NCBI GenBank assembly: GCA_027924645.1
Contig: BSBN01000888.1
Coordinates: 17,682,501 to 17,746,500 of the forward strand
Origin: Cunninghamia lanceolata
Taxonomy: Eukaryota > Streptophyta > Pinopsida > Cupressales > Cupressaceae
DNA: 64,000 nt
Direction: 5' to 3'
Shown here: positions 35,263 to 46,200 of the stretch, in pieces
Layout of the letters: each line of letters starts with the position of its first letter
How positions within the stretch are numbered: the stretch's first letter is position 1
Translations under genes and position numbers: made by a program
The notes under the pieces: model-generated
Told to the model about the DNA's origin: nothing
Databases searched by the model: none
The model's input: the letters and a program-made list of their open reading frames with translations, nothing else

Positions 35263-36625
35263 TTGCTGCTAGCATTTTTCAGACTGAAGTATCCAATACT
35301 TTAGGAAATCTACTTCCTGTAGAAGAAAATGAAATTGTCCCTTGTGGATATGACTCAGCTTTAGTACTTGAGAGTTTTTCCAATCACCCTCATCAAGATT
35401 ACACCCTGGCATATGAGGAATCTGCCATGGCTTTTGAGTCAAATTATGTTTTCTCCTTTGAGGATGAAAATGAGCCTTCAAATGAATATGAGGAGGTACA
35501 TGCCTATCAACAACAATATCAGGGTAAGCACAATTACAACCTAAGAAATAATGCAAACAGGCCTGTTGGTCCTTTAACCTCTTCCTTGCCTCCAAATAAC
35601 TTTAACACACCTCTAGATCCCAAGGCAAGTAATAACCCTAGGTTTCCCAAGGTTAATGCTCAGTACCTGGCATCACCAAACACAACACTAAGGACTGGTA
35701 GTCAACTTGAGTCTAACAAGTTAGTCACCTTTCTAGCAGATGAAATGAAAAAATTTAAATCAGCTTGTCATTGTCAAAGTTGCTCAAAACTCCTGCCATC
35801 AAGAAAGCATTCATGAAGTCACTAGATGATCCCACTCTGAGAGAAGATAGTTAAACCTCAGGTCAGTCTGCTAATAAAGATCATGCAGGTAGAGACACTA
35901 ATGTTAAATAGAAAGTGTCAGCTACTGTTCAAGTTGCAGAAACCTCCCACATGATATTATACAGAGACAAGAGTGAGTCACCTTCGTTCCTCCTTACTAT
36001 AAGGATGTTTAGTAAAAACTTGCACAACTACTTCGTAGATTCAGGAGCATCTACCAATGTAATGCCCCTGTCCATATGCAATGCTTTAGGATTGCATCCT
36101 GCTAAGTCACTCAAGAAGGTGACTCAATTGGACAAAACAAAAGTGAGTGTGGTAGGGGAGTTAACTCACATTCACATGCAACTAGCATCTAATCCCAGAA
36201 TTCAATATTACATCAATATTTAGGTAGTTGATATACTTGATATGTATGGGATGCTACTCAGAAGGGATTGGTCTAAAACCCTCAAGGGATACATGGCCAC
36301 CGATTTTAGTCATATGTGGTTGCCCTGGAAGGGCATACCAAACCAAATAAGAATTGATGCTGAACCCTGCATGAAGCACATGATTAATGAATATAACAAA
36401 ATGAATGAGATCATGTATGTGGACGTAGAACCTGGAGTTTACTCCATCAGGCCACAAACTGTCAGGATAGAAGAAATCCTAATGTATGATGTTCATCATC
36501 ATCATCATGATGACCCTCAGGATGATGAAATAATTGTAGAATCTGATGGTAACCTTGAGAATGGAAGTGAGGTTGATCATTTTAAGAATTTTGAGATACA
36601 CCTATCTAGAGAGGTAAAATGATGT
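35263..36625 (+). pseudogene. Giant element aspartic protease region
   Basis: After a linker rich in Asn, Pro and acidic residues (35427-35816), the segment 35915-36223 contains the protease: LLTIRMFSKN, then FVDSGASTNVMPLSICNALGL with the intact DSGA active site. It would cleave the Gag-Pol polyprotein. Downstream is a conserved-looking region of unknown role (LPWKGIPNQIRIDAEPCM). A run of CAT/ATC codons near 36492-36510 gives a short His stretch. The open frames are ended by TAG and TGA codons. Confidence 0.8.
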
Positions 36626-37355
36626 AAATTATTGAAAGTACCCTTGCATGACATTTTAATTGATGGATGGTGCAGGTTACATAATAAAGCGCATTCCAAG
36701 AAAGCATGTGATGCCTGCATAGACATGCTAGAGCTGGAACAAGCATGTAGTGGTGCATTGTCATCATCATCATTATCATCATCAGAGGTAAATCCATCAT
36801 ATAGTGATAATGATAGCGATGTTGATTATGGTTTATTTCCTGCAAGAACATAAGAGGGTACATGCCGGGATGAGGATCATATTCAGAAAATAGAGGAAAT
36901 GCTAGTATGCATCCAGAATAATGTTAAGAGAAAAAGGAAAATTACCCCAGGGAGTGATTATTTGATGGAATTAGACTATGAGGTTTCTGATGAAGATAGG
37001 GGTAGCAATCTAACCAAATTTGAGGAGTTTTTGTCTAAAGAGATCCAAAAGATGACACAGTAGCAGAGACCTCCACAAGAGGCTTTAATTGAAAATTGGT
37101 GCAGGTTTCATAAGGCACCTCATTTAGAAACTACTTGCTCATTGTGTCTGCATATCCTGAAGAGGTAGACAATGCCTAATCTAGAAGATTTTCCTTCTTA
37201 GGATAAAAAGAAAGATAAAATATCAGCTTCACCTCAGGCAGATAAGGTAAAGTCTAAAAAAGTTGAAACACCAAAAATGAAATGGATATCAAGCGGCACA
37301 GTTGCCAGAGCTACAAAGAAAAAGAAAGGCTCAGATAAGCCTTTAGCTGAAGATA
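36626..37355 (+). pseudogene. Linker with two further Trp-Cys zinc-binding-like motifs
   Basis: Two segments repeat the pattern seen at the end of gag: LIDGWCRLHNKAHSKKACDA (Trp at about 36671) and LIENWCRFHKAPHLETTCSL (Trp at about 37096). Each has a W-C-x2-H...H-x4/5-C-x2-C layout. Together with the copy at 35205 there are three such modules between gag and the first RNase H. Between them are acidic Ser-rich (ATC microsatellite-like) and Lys-rich stretches. Binding of zinc or nucleic acid is inferred from the Cys/His pattern only. Confidence 0.65.
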
Positions 37356-37740
37356 AGCCATGGATCCTTAGATTTGATGGATCCAAGTCAAAGCAAGGTG
37401 CTAGAGTAGGGATAGATCTTGTTGATCCATCTAGAAAATCCTACTTGACAGCCTACAGACTATAGTTCCCCTGCACAAATAATGTAACAGAGTATGAAGC
37501 TCTAATTCATGGGATACTATTTTCCCTTAAGAAGAAAGTAAAAATTCTGCATGTCTATGGAGACTTAGAATTAGTCATGAGGTAGGTAAAAGGAATTTAC
37601 TCCTGCAATTATAAAAAACTGTCCAATTATAGACAGGGTGTGGGACCTGATAGAATCTTTTGATGCATTCAACATCACCCACGTGCCCATAGAATAGAAT
37701 TATAGGGTAGATGCTTTAGCTCAAGCTGCCAGCACTTTGG
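37356..37740 (+). pseudogene. RNase H domain located before the RT
   Basis: Reads WILRFDGSKSKQGARVGIDL, then NNVTEYEALIHGI, HVYGDLELVMR and, after a frame shift, VDALAQAAS. These are the four acidic catalytic positions (Asp, Glu, Asp, Asp) of the archaeal-type RNase H known as an additional domain in Tat-group Gypsy elements. TNNVTEYEAL is especially characteristic. Here it precedes the RT; a second, Gypsy-type RNase H remnant follows the RT. Three stops interrupt it. Confidence 0.85.
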
Positions 37741-38231
37741 AGCCACTGTCTATTTATGGTCTAAAAGGATTTTTAGTAGACTTGGTATCAGTAACTTCTG
37801 TGCCTGACAATGTAACCAACCTCCAAGTATTTGATGATGATCAGTACATTTTAGATTTCATTTCCAACATGGATGTTTTTGATGCACAAATCATAGACGA
37901 GGACAATGTACAAGATCATATATGGGAAGAAGAGGAAATTTTAGAGTTGCCCAGCAATAAGATTCCCAAGGAAATGATTGAGCTAGGGAGACAATTTGAT
38001 CTGGACAACATGCTAAAATAGAAGGATCTTCCAAAAGCTGATGGAGGACAATATTCTCAGGTTAACATTGGACAAGAGGATGACAAGAAAAATGTCCTAA
38101 TTGGGCAAGTTTGCACACAAGAAGAATTAGAAGGAATAATCCAGGCTCTCAAGGACTACATCCATGTCATTGCTTGGACTATTGATGAGCTAAAAACATA
38201 TGACACATCAGTCATCACCCACACCATACCT
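37741..38231 (+). pseudogene. RNase H to RT connector
   Basis: The open segment 37737-38021 is acidic (DDDQYILDFISNMDV, WEEEEILELPSNK) and lacks known motifs. It leads through two broken stretches to the RT. Its acidic composition resembles connectors in other Gypsy pol proteins. Confidence 0.6.
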
Positions 38232-39194
38232 TTGAAGCCGGATGGTAAGCCATTTAGACAAAAGCAAAGACCTGTCAATGCTTTATTGGAACCTATCATT
38301 TTTGAAGAGGTTAAGAAACTGTTAAGTGCCAGGATCATATTTCCTATTAGACACTCCACATGGGTAGCAAACCTAGTGCCAGTAAGAGAAAAGAATGGAG
38401 ATATCAGACTATGTGTGGACTTCAAGAATTTAAACAGAGTGTCTGAGAAGAATAATTATCCTCTGCCTTCTTTAGACGAAGTCCTACAGATTGTGAATAG
38501 TGCTAAAATGATGTCATTTTTGGATGGTTTCTCAGGCTATAACCAAGTAATGGTGGATAAAATTGATAGATTGAAAACTGCCTTCACCATAAAATGGGGG
38601 ATATTCGCCTACAGGCGGATGTCGTTTGGCTTGATAAACATTGGAGCAACATTCCAGCGAGCAATGGACATAGCCTTTAGAATCTTAATTGGGAAATGTA
38701 TAGTGATTTACATGGATGACCTAACAGTGTTCTCCAAAGAAAGAAGAAACCATATTGAAGACCTAAGAAGAGTGCTGAAAAAGTGTGAATAATATGGGAT
38801 ATCATTGAACCCCAAGAAATGCATATTCGGGGTAACAACAGGAAAATTACTGGGCCAGCTAATAATTGAAAATGGAATCATCATTGATCCTAACAGGGTG
38901 GATTCCATAATGAAGATACAGGTTCCTGGAAGTAAAAAGGAACTCAAATCTTACTTTGGTAAGATTAATTTTGTTAGGAAGTTCATCACTAGCTTTGCAG
39001 AGATAGTCAAACCCCTAAATGCCATGCTCAAGAAGGATGCTAAAATTGAGTGGACACCAGAAGCTAGAGCATCTTTTGAAGACATTAAAAAAGCTATATC
39101 TGATGCTCCAGTTCTGATTAGTCTAGACTACACCAGGGACTTCTATATTTATTCATTGGCTTTAGAACATACCTTTGTAGCAGTGCTAACATAG
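38232..39194 (+). pseudogene. Giant element reverse transcriptase
   Basis: All palm motifs are present: DIRLCVDFKNLN, MMSFLDGFSGYNQV, MSFGLINIGATFQRAMD and IVIYMDDLTVFSK, whose catalytic Asp pair lies at 38715-38720. A single TAA (38790-38792) separates this from the connection domain (SLNPKKCIFGV, GIIIDPNRVDSI, LKSYFGKINFVRKFI). The motifs fit the Tat/Ogre group better than chromoviruses. The catalytic residues are intact, so only frame damage has inactivated it. Confidence 0.92.
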
Positions 39195-39370
39195 AGAAAT
39201 GAAGAAAAGGAAGAGAAGCCCATAGCCTTCATGAGCTGCCCTTTCAAAGATGCTGAACTAAGATACATGGATATTGAAAGGCAGGCACTTACAAAGGAGA
39301 GCCCTAAAAATAAAGTCTCAGACCTCACAAAGGAGAGCCCTAAAAATAAGGTCTCAGAAATATATGATGA
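39195..39370 (+). pseudogene. Truncated Gypsy RNase H remnant with 36-bp duplication
   Basis: After FYIYSLALEHTFVAVLT and a TAG, the start of the Gypsy RNase H continues (IAFMSCPFKDAELRYMDIER). It then stops abruptly at two in-frame copies of a 36-bp unit (39291-39326 and 39327-39362, ESPKNKVS). The rest of the domain, including the later catalytic residues, is missing before the integrase begins. A deletion healed by local duplication is the simplest reading. Confidence 0.8.
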
Positions 39371-40506
39371 AAGGGGGAGTCCTTTTCAAGAGAAAATATG
39401 AAGGGATATACTTAAGATGCCTAGAAAGGCTAGAAGAAGATAAAGTGCTATCAGAGCTACATGACAATTTTGGAATAGCACATGGGTCATCCTTGGCCAC
39501 AACTCACCTTATCCTCAGAGCGGGATACTACTGGCCCACAATTTTCAAGGATACTGCTAAACATATTAAATGCTATCATGTATGTCAGGTTGCTGCTAAT
39601 AGAGACAGATATGTTGCTCAACCTTTGCAGCCAGTGATGGAGATGCGCACATTTGAACAATGGGGCATGGACTTCTTATGACCAATTAATCCTTCATCAT
39701 CATCAGGTGACATGTATGTTTTAACAATTACTAATTACTGTACCAAGTGGATTGAAGTTGTCAACACCAAGACCTGCAATGCTGAAGATGTCATCAGGTT
39801 TCTAGAAAGTAATATAGTCACTAGGTATGGAGTTCCCTATGCTTTGGTAAGTGATAACCGGTCTACTTTTGCTTCAACAAGATTGTCCAGCTGGGCCTTT
39901 GATTATGGGATCATACTGAAGTTTTCCTCAAACTATTATCCCCAAGGGAATGGATTAGCAGAATCCACCAATAAAAATTTATTGAATATCATAAAAAAGT
40001 TGATAGAGAAGAACTCTAGGGAGTGGAACACCCTACTGAAATATGCCTTATGAGTAGACAGAACCAGGAATAAAGTTGCATTAGGAAACTCACCTTTCCA
40101 CTTAGTATATGGGGTGGATCCAATCCTCCCTGTTAACTTAAAGATTCCTATCCTGTAGTTTGCACAAGAATACCTAGGCATAGATAATAACCAAGAGGTC
40201 AAGCTGCTTCAGTTGATGCACCTGGAAGAGAAAAGAAGTCAGGTAATTGATCAATTTGCCAAACATCAAGTTGTTGTCAAACACTGGTTTGACAAAAGGG
40301 CTAGAATCAAAGCCTTCAGGGTTTCAGATCTGGTCCTGATGTGGGACAAAGCACATGAGAGGAAGGGAGATCATGGTAAGTTTGAAAAACTTTGGATAGG
40401 TCCCTTCCAAATTTCTGAAATATTAGGAGACATTACTTATAGGCTTAAAACATTGACAGGTGAGGATGTTCCATTACCAATTAATGGATAGTTCCTTAAA
40501 CATTAT
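39371..40506 (+). pseudogene. Giant element integrase
   Basis: The zinc-binding domain keeps HHCC (LSELHDNFGIAHG...CYHVCQ). The core has Asp at 39670-39672 (GMDFL), Asp in VSDNRSTF and Glu in GNGLAESTNK with the normal 35-residue spacing, so the catalytic triad is intact here, unlike in the other three integrases of the window. A TGA directly after MDFL and a stop at 40053 interrupt the frame. The C-terminal module follows (FDKRARIKAF, WIGPFQISEILG with GPF) and ends near FLKHYFQA. No chromodomain is present. Confidence 0.9.
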
Positions 40507-41374
40507 TTCCAAGCCTAAGTCAGCTTCATGACAATCATGTGTATCATAATATATATTTATATATTTGTTTATATAGTTTTGGTTTTGTTTGTTGTTTTGT
40601 TTTGCTTGCTTGTTGAGTTTTTATTTTGGTTAGTCAAGATGATGTAGCTCATCACCTTAGAAAATAACTGAATTGTTAGGATTCAAGTGATGAGAACAAA
40701 TTTATATATAGGTTATGATTCAGTTTGAGGAGTAATAATGATCAGGTCTATGATATATTTTCATCAGGGTGCCTTTTCTTAACCAAAGTGATTCTTTCAC
40801 AATGACTCACCTAACAGCCTTGGGTTTGTTGAACACACAAGTATAGGTGTTAAGTGAAAAATCTAAATGGACTCCCTTGCTACCAATGCAATCTCCAACC
40901 TAAATCAGCAAGTGACCATACCTTGCACACTAAGCTTACATGATGATATCATATATATAGAATTTAAAAAAAAAATTAAAAAATAAAATATAAAATTAGG
41001 CCATCTAAGTAACTCTACTAGGGCTATAGACGCCTGCTGGCAGTGGGGCTCTACTTAGGGGGATTGTATAGATAACCTTGTTGGGGCTATGGATGCCTGC
41101 TAGCAGCAAGACTCTATCTAGGTTGGCTATGAGGGATGCTCCCAAACTATGTAGATTAACATTAGTTACTCATGTTTTCAATTTGCTTTGAAGATGAGGA
41201 TAATTAATCATTTGCACACACCTGATCCTTCGTTGGCAATGTTACCATGATGAAAACTTTATCATACAAAAAGATTATGATACTTATACTTAGAAAGAGT
41301 TAGAATACTGTATATATGAATGTGAGCACATCACTTGAATCATTGGAATTTAGTTGTTTTCCTTGGTGGCAATT
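40507..41374 (+). other. Giant element 3' noncoding region, first copy
   Basis: Noncoding sequence between integrase and the partial LTR, with T/G-rich and A-rich tracts (about 40580-40625 and 40970-41000). From 40586 onward it is repeated at 42451-43225. No open frame with a motif is seen. Confidence 0.8.
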
Positions 41375-42450
41375 TGTTGTGTGGTTACACAACATGCCCC
41401 ATTTTGACTTGATGAAACAGGGACCCAACTTTTTTGCTTGGCTTGTTCTTGTGTTTTTCTGCTTTCTGGCAGTCTGGTAAAAGTAAGTCATGCAGGTGAT
41501 CCTGCATAAGGGTGCTAGGTAAGTCATCATGATGAGGTTAGTTTGTCAAAGTTAAGATTTTATATCAATAACATCGTATTTAGAAAGTGCATAAAATTCC
41601 TTGCAGGTTTGCCTTTTGGATCACCCTGATATTCCTTAGGAAATGAAATTTATGACAAGTCAAAGTTCTAGTCAAACTTGATATTCCGGGGAGGGGGGGT
41701 CATATTCCTTAACATTAGTCATCTTACAAAAGATCACCCCAATCTAATTTTATCACCCGATAATCATGCGGTCTGAAGATCCGGACGTCAATTTTGAGTG
41801 GTAACTGTGTTTACCTGTCAAGTAGTATTGTATATTTCGCGGGGCTGATATTTTGAATATCACTTTATATTCCAAATATCACCCTATCATAAAATATCAC
41901 CCCAATATGCTGATGACATCATCTAAACCTGATGAATGATGAATATCACCCTGATGGTGACATCATCATCCTTTTACCTCGCGAAGGTATGTTTCCAACA
42001 ATCGTCCTTCTAAATGGACATGACATTGACGTCATCCTAATCTTTCGAAAAGGGGATCACTTTAGCTTTGGAGGGTCATATTTTGAATATCACCTAATTT
42101 TAAGATCATGACCCAATATTCTGATTATCACTCATTCCCTTACTATTAGTTTTTTCCCGCTCAAGGGCGGAGGGTCATTTTATACCGAGGGGGTCATATT
42201 TTGAATATCACCAGATATTCTGATTATCACCTGATCTTCTGAAGAGCACCCCCTCCTCATGCCTCATGACATTTAATGCCCATAAATGTAGTAGGTGGAT
42301 TCCCGCTGATTGTGAACACGATCTAAACACCTGGCAACATCCGTAGATTCGTGGTAGAAGATCAATGGTTTTAAGTGATTTAACCTAGTTTTGCCCTAAT
42401 TTGCCCTAATGAATGAGATTTAAAGTTAACATAAACGGTCATTTTGCATT
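41375..42450 (+). repeat. Partial internal LTR copy (first 1076 bp)
   Basis: Starts TGTTGTGTGGTTACACAACA, an inverted repeat preserved here better than in the full LTRs. It follows the LTR sequence up to CATTTTGCATT, then jumps into a second copy of the 3' noncoding region. It contains the ATATCACC motif cluster but neither the LTR ORF nor the TATA box. Confidence 0.92.
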
Positions 42451-42822
42451 TGTTTGTTGTTTTGTTTTGCTTGCTTGTTGAGTTTTTGTTTTGGTTAGTC
42501 AAGATGATGCAGCTCATCACCTTAGAAAATAACTGAATTGTTAGGATTCAAGTGATGAGAACAAATTTATATATAGGTTATGATTCATTTTAAGGAGTAC
42601 TAATGATCAGGTCTATGATATTTTTTCATCAGGGTGCCTTTACCAAAGTGATTCTTTCACAATGACTCACCTAACAGCCTTGGGTTTGTTGAACACACAA
42701 GTATAGATGCTAAGTGAAAAATCTAAAGGGACTCCCTTGCTACCAATGCAATCTCCAACCTAAATCAACAAGTGACCATACCTTGCACACTAAGCTTACA
42801 TGATGATCATATATATAGAATT

Positions 42823-42853
<31 letters not shown>

Positions 42854-43225
42854 AAATTAGGCTATCTAAGTAACTCTACCGAGGCTATAGACGCCTGTTG
42901 GTAGTGGGGCTCTACTTAGGGGGATTGTATAGATAACCTTGCCAGGGTTATGGATGCCTGCTGGCAACAAGACTCTATCCATGTTGGCTATGAGGGATGC
43001 TTCGTAGCTTAACATTAGTTACTCATGTTTTCAATTTACTTTCAAGATGAGGATAATTAATCATTTGCACACACCTGATCCTTCGTTAGCATTGTTGCCA
43101 TGATGAAAACTTTATCATACAAAATGATTATGATACTTATACTTAGAAAGAGTTAGAATACTGTATATGAATGTGAGCACATCACTTGACTCATTAGAAT
43201 TTAGTTGTTTTCTTTGGTGGCAAGT
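42451..43225 (+). repeat. Giant element 3' noncoding region, second copy
   Basis: Diverged repeat of 40586-41374 (offset about 1865 at the start, 1851 at the end). It carries a pure TA microsatellite at about 42823-42848 where the first copy has an A-rich tract. It ends at the start of the full 3' LTR. No clear polypurine tract is visible at either border. Confidence 0.9.
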
Positions 43226-46200
43226 TGTTGTATGGTTACACAACACACCCCATTTTGACTTGACAAAACAGGGACCCAACTTTTTTGCTTGGCTTGTTCT
43301 TGTGTTTTTCTGCTTTCTACCGGTCTGGTAAAAGTAAGTCATGCAGGTGATCTTGCATAAGGGTGCTGGGTAAGTAATTATGATGAGGTTAGTTTGTCAA
43401 AGTTAAGATTTTACATCAATAACATCATATTTAGAAAGTGCATAAAATTCCATGCAGGTTTGCCTTTTGGATCACCCTGATATTCCTTAGGGAATGAAAT
43501 TTATGACAAGTCAAAGTTCTAGTCAAACCTAATATTCTGGGGGGGTCATATTCCTTAACATCAGTCATCTTACAAAAGATCACCCTGATCCAATTTTATC
43601 ACCCGATAATCATGTGGTCCGATGCTCTGGATGTCAATTTTAAGTGATAACCATGTTTACCTGTCAAGCAGTATTGTATATTTCGCAGGGGTGATATTTT
43701 GAATATCGCCCGATATTCCAAATATCACCCTATCATAAAATATCACCCCAGTGCCAATATGCCAATGATGTCATCTAAACCTGATGAATGATGAATATCA
43801 CCCTGATGGTGACATCATTATCCTTTTCCCTCGCGAAGGTATGTTTCCAACAATCCTCCTTCTAAATGGACATGACGCTGACATCATCCCGATCTTTCGA
43901 AAAGGGGATCACTTTAGCTTTGGAGGGTCATATTTTGAATATCACCTGATTTTAAGATCATGACTCGATATTCTGATTATCACTCATTCCCTTAATATTT
44001 GTTTTTTCCTACTCAAGGGCGGAGGGTCATATTATACCGAGGGGGTCATATTTTGAATATCACCTGATATTCTGATTATCACCTGATCTTCTGAAGATCA
44101 CCCACTCCTCGTGCCTCATGACATTTAATGCCCATAAATGCACTAGGTGGATTCCCACTTATTGCAAACATGATCTAAACACCTAGCAACATCCGTAGAT
44201 TCATGACAGAAGATCAATGGTTTGAAGTGATTTAACCTAGTTTTGCCCTAATTTGCTCTAATGAATGAGATTTAAAGTTAACATACATGGTCGTTTTGCA
44301 TTTATCCTGTGAACAAACAAGAATTTATAGAGCGCAGAACACTCAAACCCTCATATGGCTACTAGTGAACAGATGAAATTTTCCAGTACGACAGATCAGG
44401 TGATCCTCAACATTTGTGACCTACTTCCATAATCATTCACCTAATTCAAGAGAAAAACGTAATCAGGTAAGTAAATAGAAACCCTCCTGCTCTCATTTTT
44501 TGTGATATCTAGGTAGCATGTTCTTTTATGGTTTTGCTCTGTAAATGTGCATATCATGCTGAAATAGAGATTAATAAGTGTATTATACATGATGCCATGA
44601 ACATATATGTTATGTGCATGCATATGAGTGTCAAATTGTAAGACCAGTCGTGTTCATTGCAGTAATCTATGGTAGATGTCAGGAGGAGCAATTTAGAGGA
44701 TGAATTTCTTAAGCCTATGTTTGCCCATCCTAAAGAAGTACAGTTCAAGTATGTGGTCATTGGTGATACCCATCAGGGAAATATAGATATAGCAGCATGG
44801 TCATCCAGGATGGGTGATGATAAGAATAATACCCTGTTGGACAACATATTTGTATCAGGAATGTGGTATTTAGCTAGATTTCCCTATTCTATAGAAATTC
44901 CAAAATTGATAATAGAGTGTGCCAAAAATTATAATCCTCAGATGAGGAAAGTGGAAAAGCATGGTAGGGTTTATGCGGATCTGTCAGTAAAAGGAATTAC
45001 GACTACTTTCAATTTTCCAGTTGGAAGGAAGGTGAGCAGTGTAGAATTTGTACAAACTGGAAGTTGAGTATATAAATAATAAAAGAACTAAAAGAAAGAG
45101 AATATACCAATGGAGAGCAAAGAACAACTCATATACTGCCTCTGCTAAATTGCCAGTACATCTATACAAGTTTGACTTCGACGATGAATATCAATATATG
45201 ATTACCTTGCTCAGTAGGATGACAGGCCAACCTGATGCAGGAAGATTGAAGGATTGGATGTATGGGGTCATCATGATGTGTCTTTTTAAAGATAATAAGC
45301 CATTATGGGCTAAGATCATCAGTGATGCCCTACATGAACAGATAATGAACCTAGGAGGCCTGGAGTGTTCATTTTATATGACCTCATATGTTGTATATTC
45401 TTGTGCATACAAGGGTACATTTGATGCACTTACCATAGTTGGAATGATTGGTGGCAATATAAATGATGCCCATATATGGGACCATTATCCTCAGTTGCAA
45501 AGAAAAAATTATCTCCATGACTACAAACTAGTGAATGATGCATTCTCCATGCATCTGGTCAGAACAATGGAGGAGGATAGAACCAAATGACTAAGCATGG
45601 AAGCCTAGGAGGTGATATACAAGCATGGTGCCTAGTTCATCCAATTTGCCACTTTTTCTTATATCAGGATAGAGGGTTTTGAAGGACAGCTACTAATGTT
45701 TCCCAGGTACCCTACTAATGGGGTAGTCTTGATGGAATTTCTAAGGCAGGTATTAAATATACTAGATGCATATAAAGAAAGAAAGAAGATACCTCTAGTT
45801 TTCTTTCCAGTAACCATAGGGTGGTACATCTTCCCTAATTCAGAGGGTATAAAGAAGGCCATAGTGGGTCTAAACAAGATGAACTTATAGCCATTTCCAT
45901 TGGCCAGATCCTATGATCCCTATGGAAGGATGTAAAAGATTGTAGGCCAGCCCATACATCAGAAGCATTTGGAAGATTTCTGGACAGACTGTGAGGATGA
46001 GGCTGAGGTCAAAAGAAGAAAATATCAAAGGCTCACCCTCAACTAGATTAAAACATTTGACTGCATGCCAGTGCCTACACAATTGAAGAAGGATGATGGT
46101 AAGACCATGACCAATGAATATGAAGATAAAAAGGTATATAATGACACCATTTAAGCTCCAGACCTAACACAGCCTAAAGATATTTCATTAGATCAGTTTA

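Noticed and set aside
36485..36515. Possible His-tag-like metal-binding stretch
   Set aside because: A short CAT/ATC microsatellite explains it, and a similar run of ATC repeats occurs near 36761-36785.
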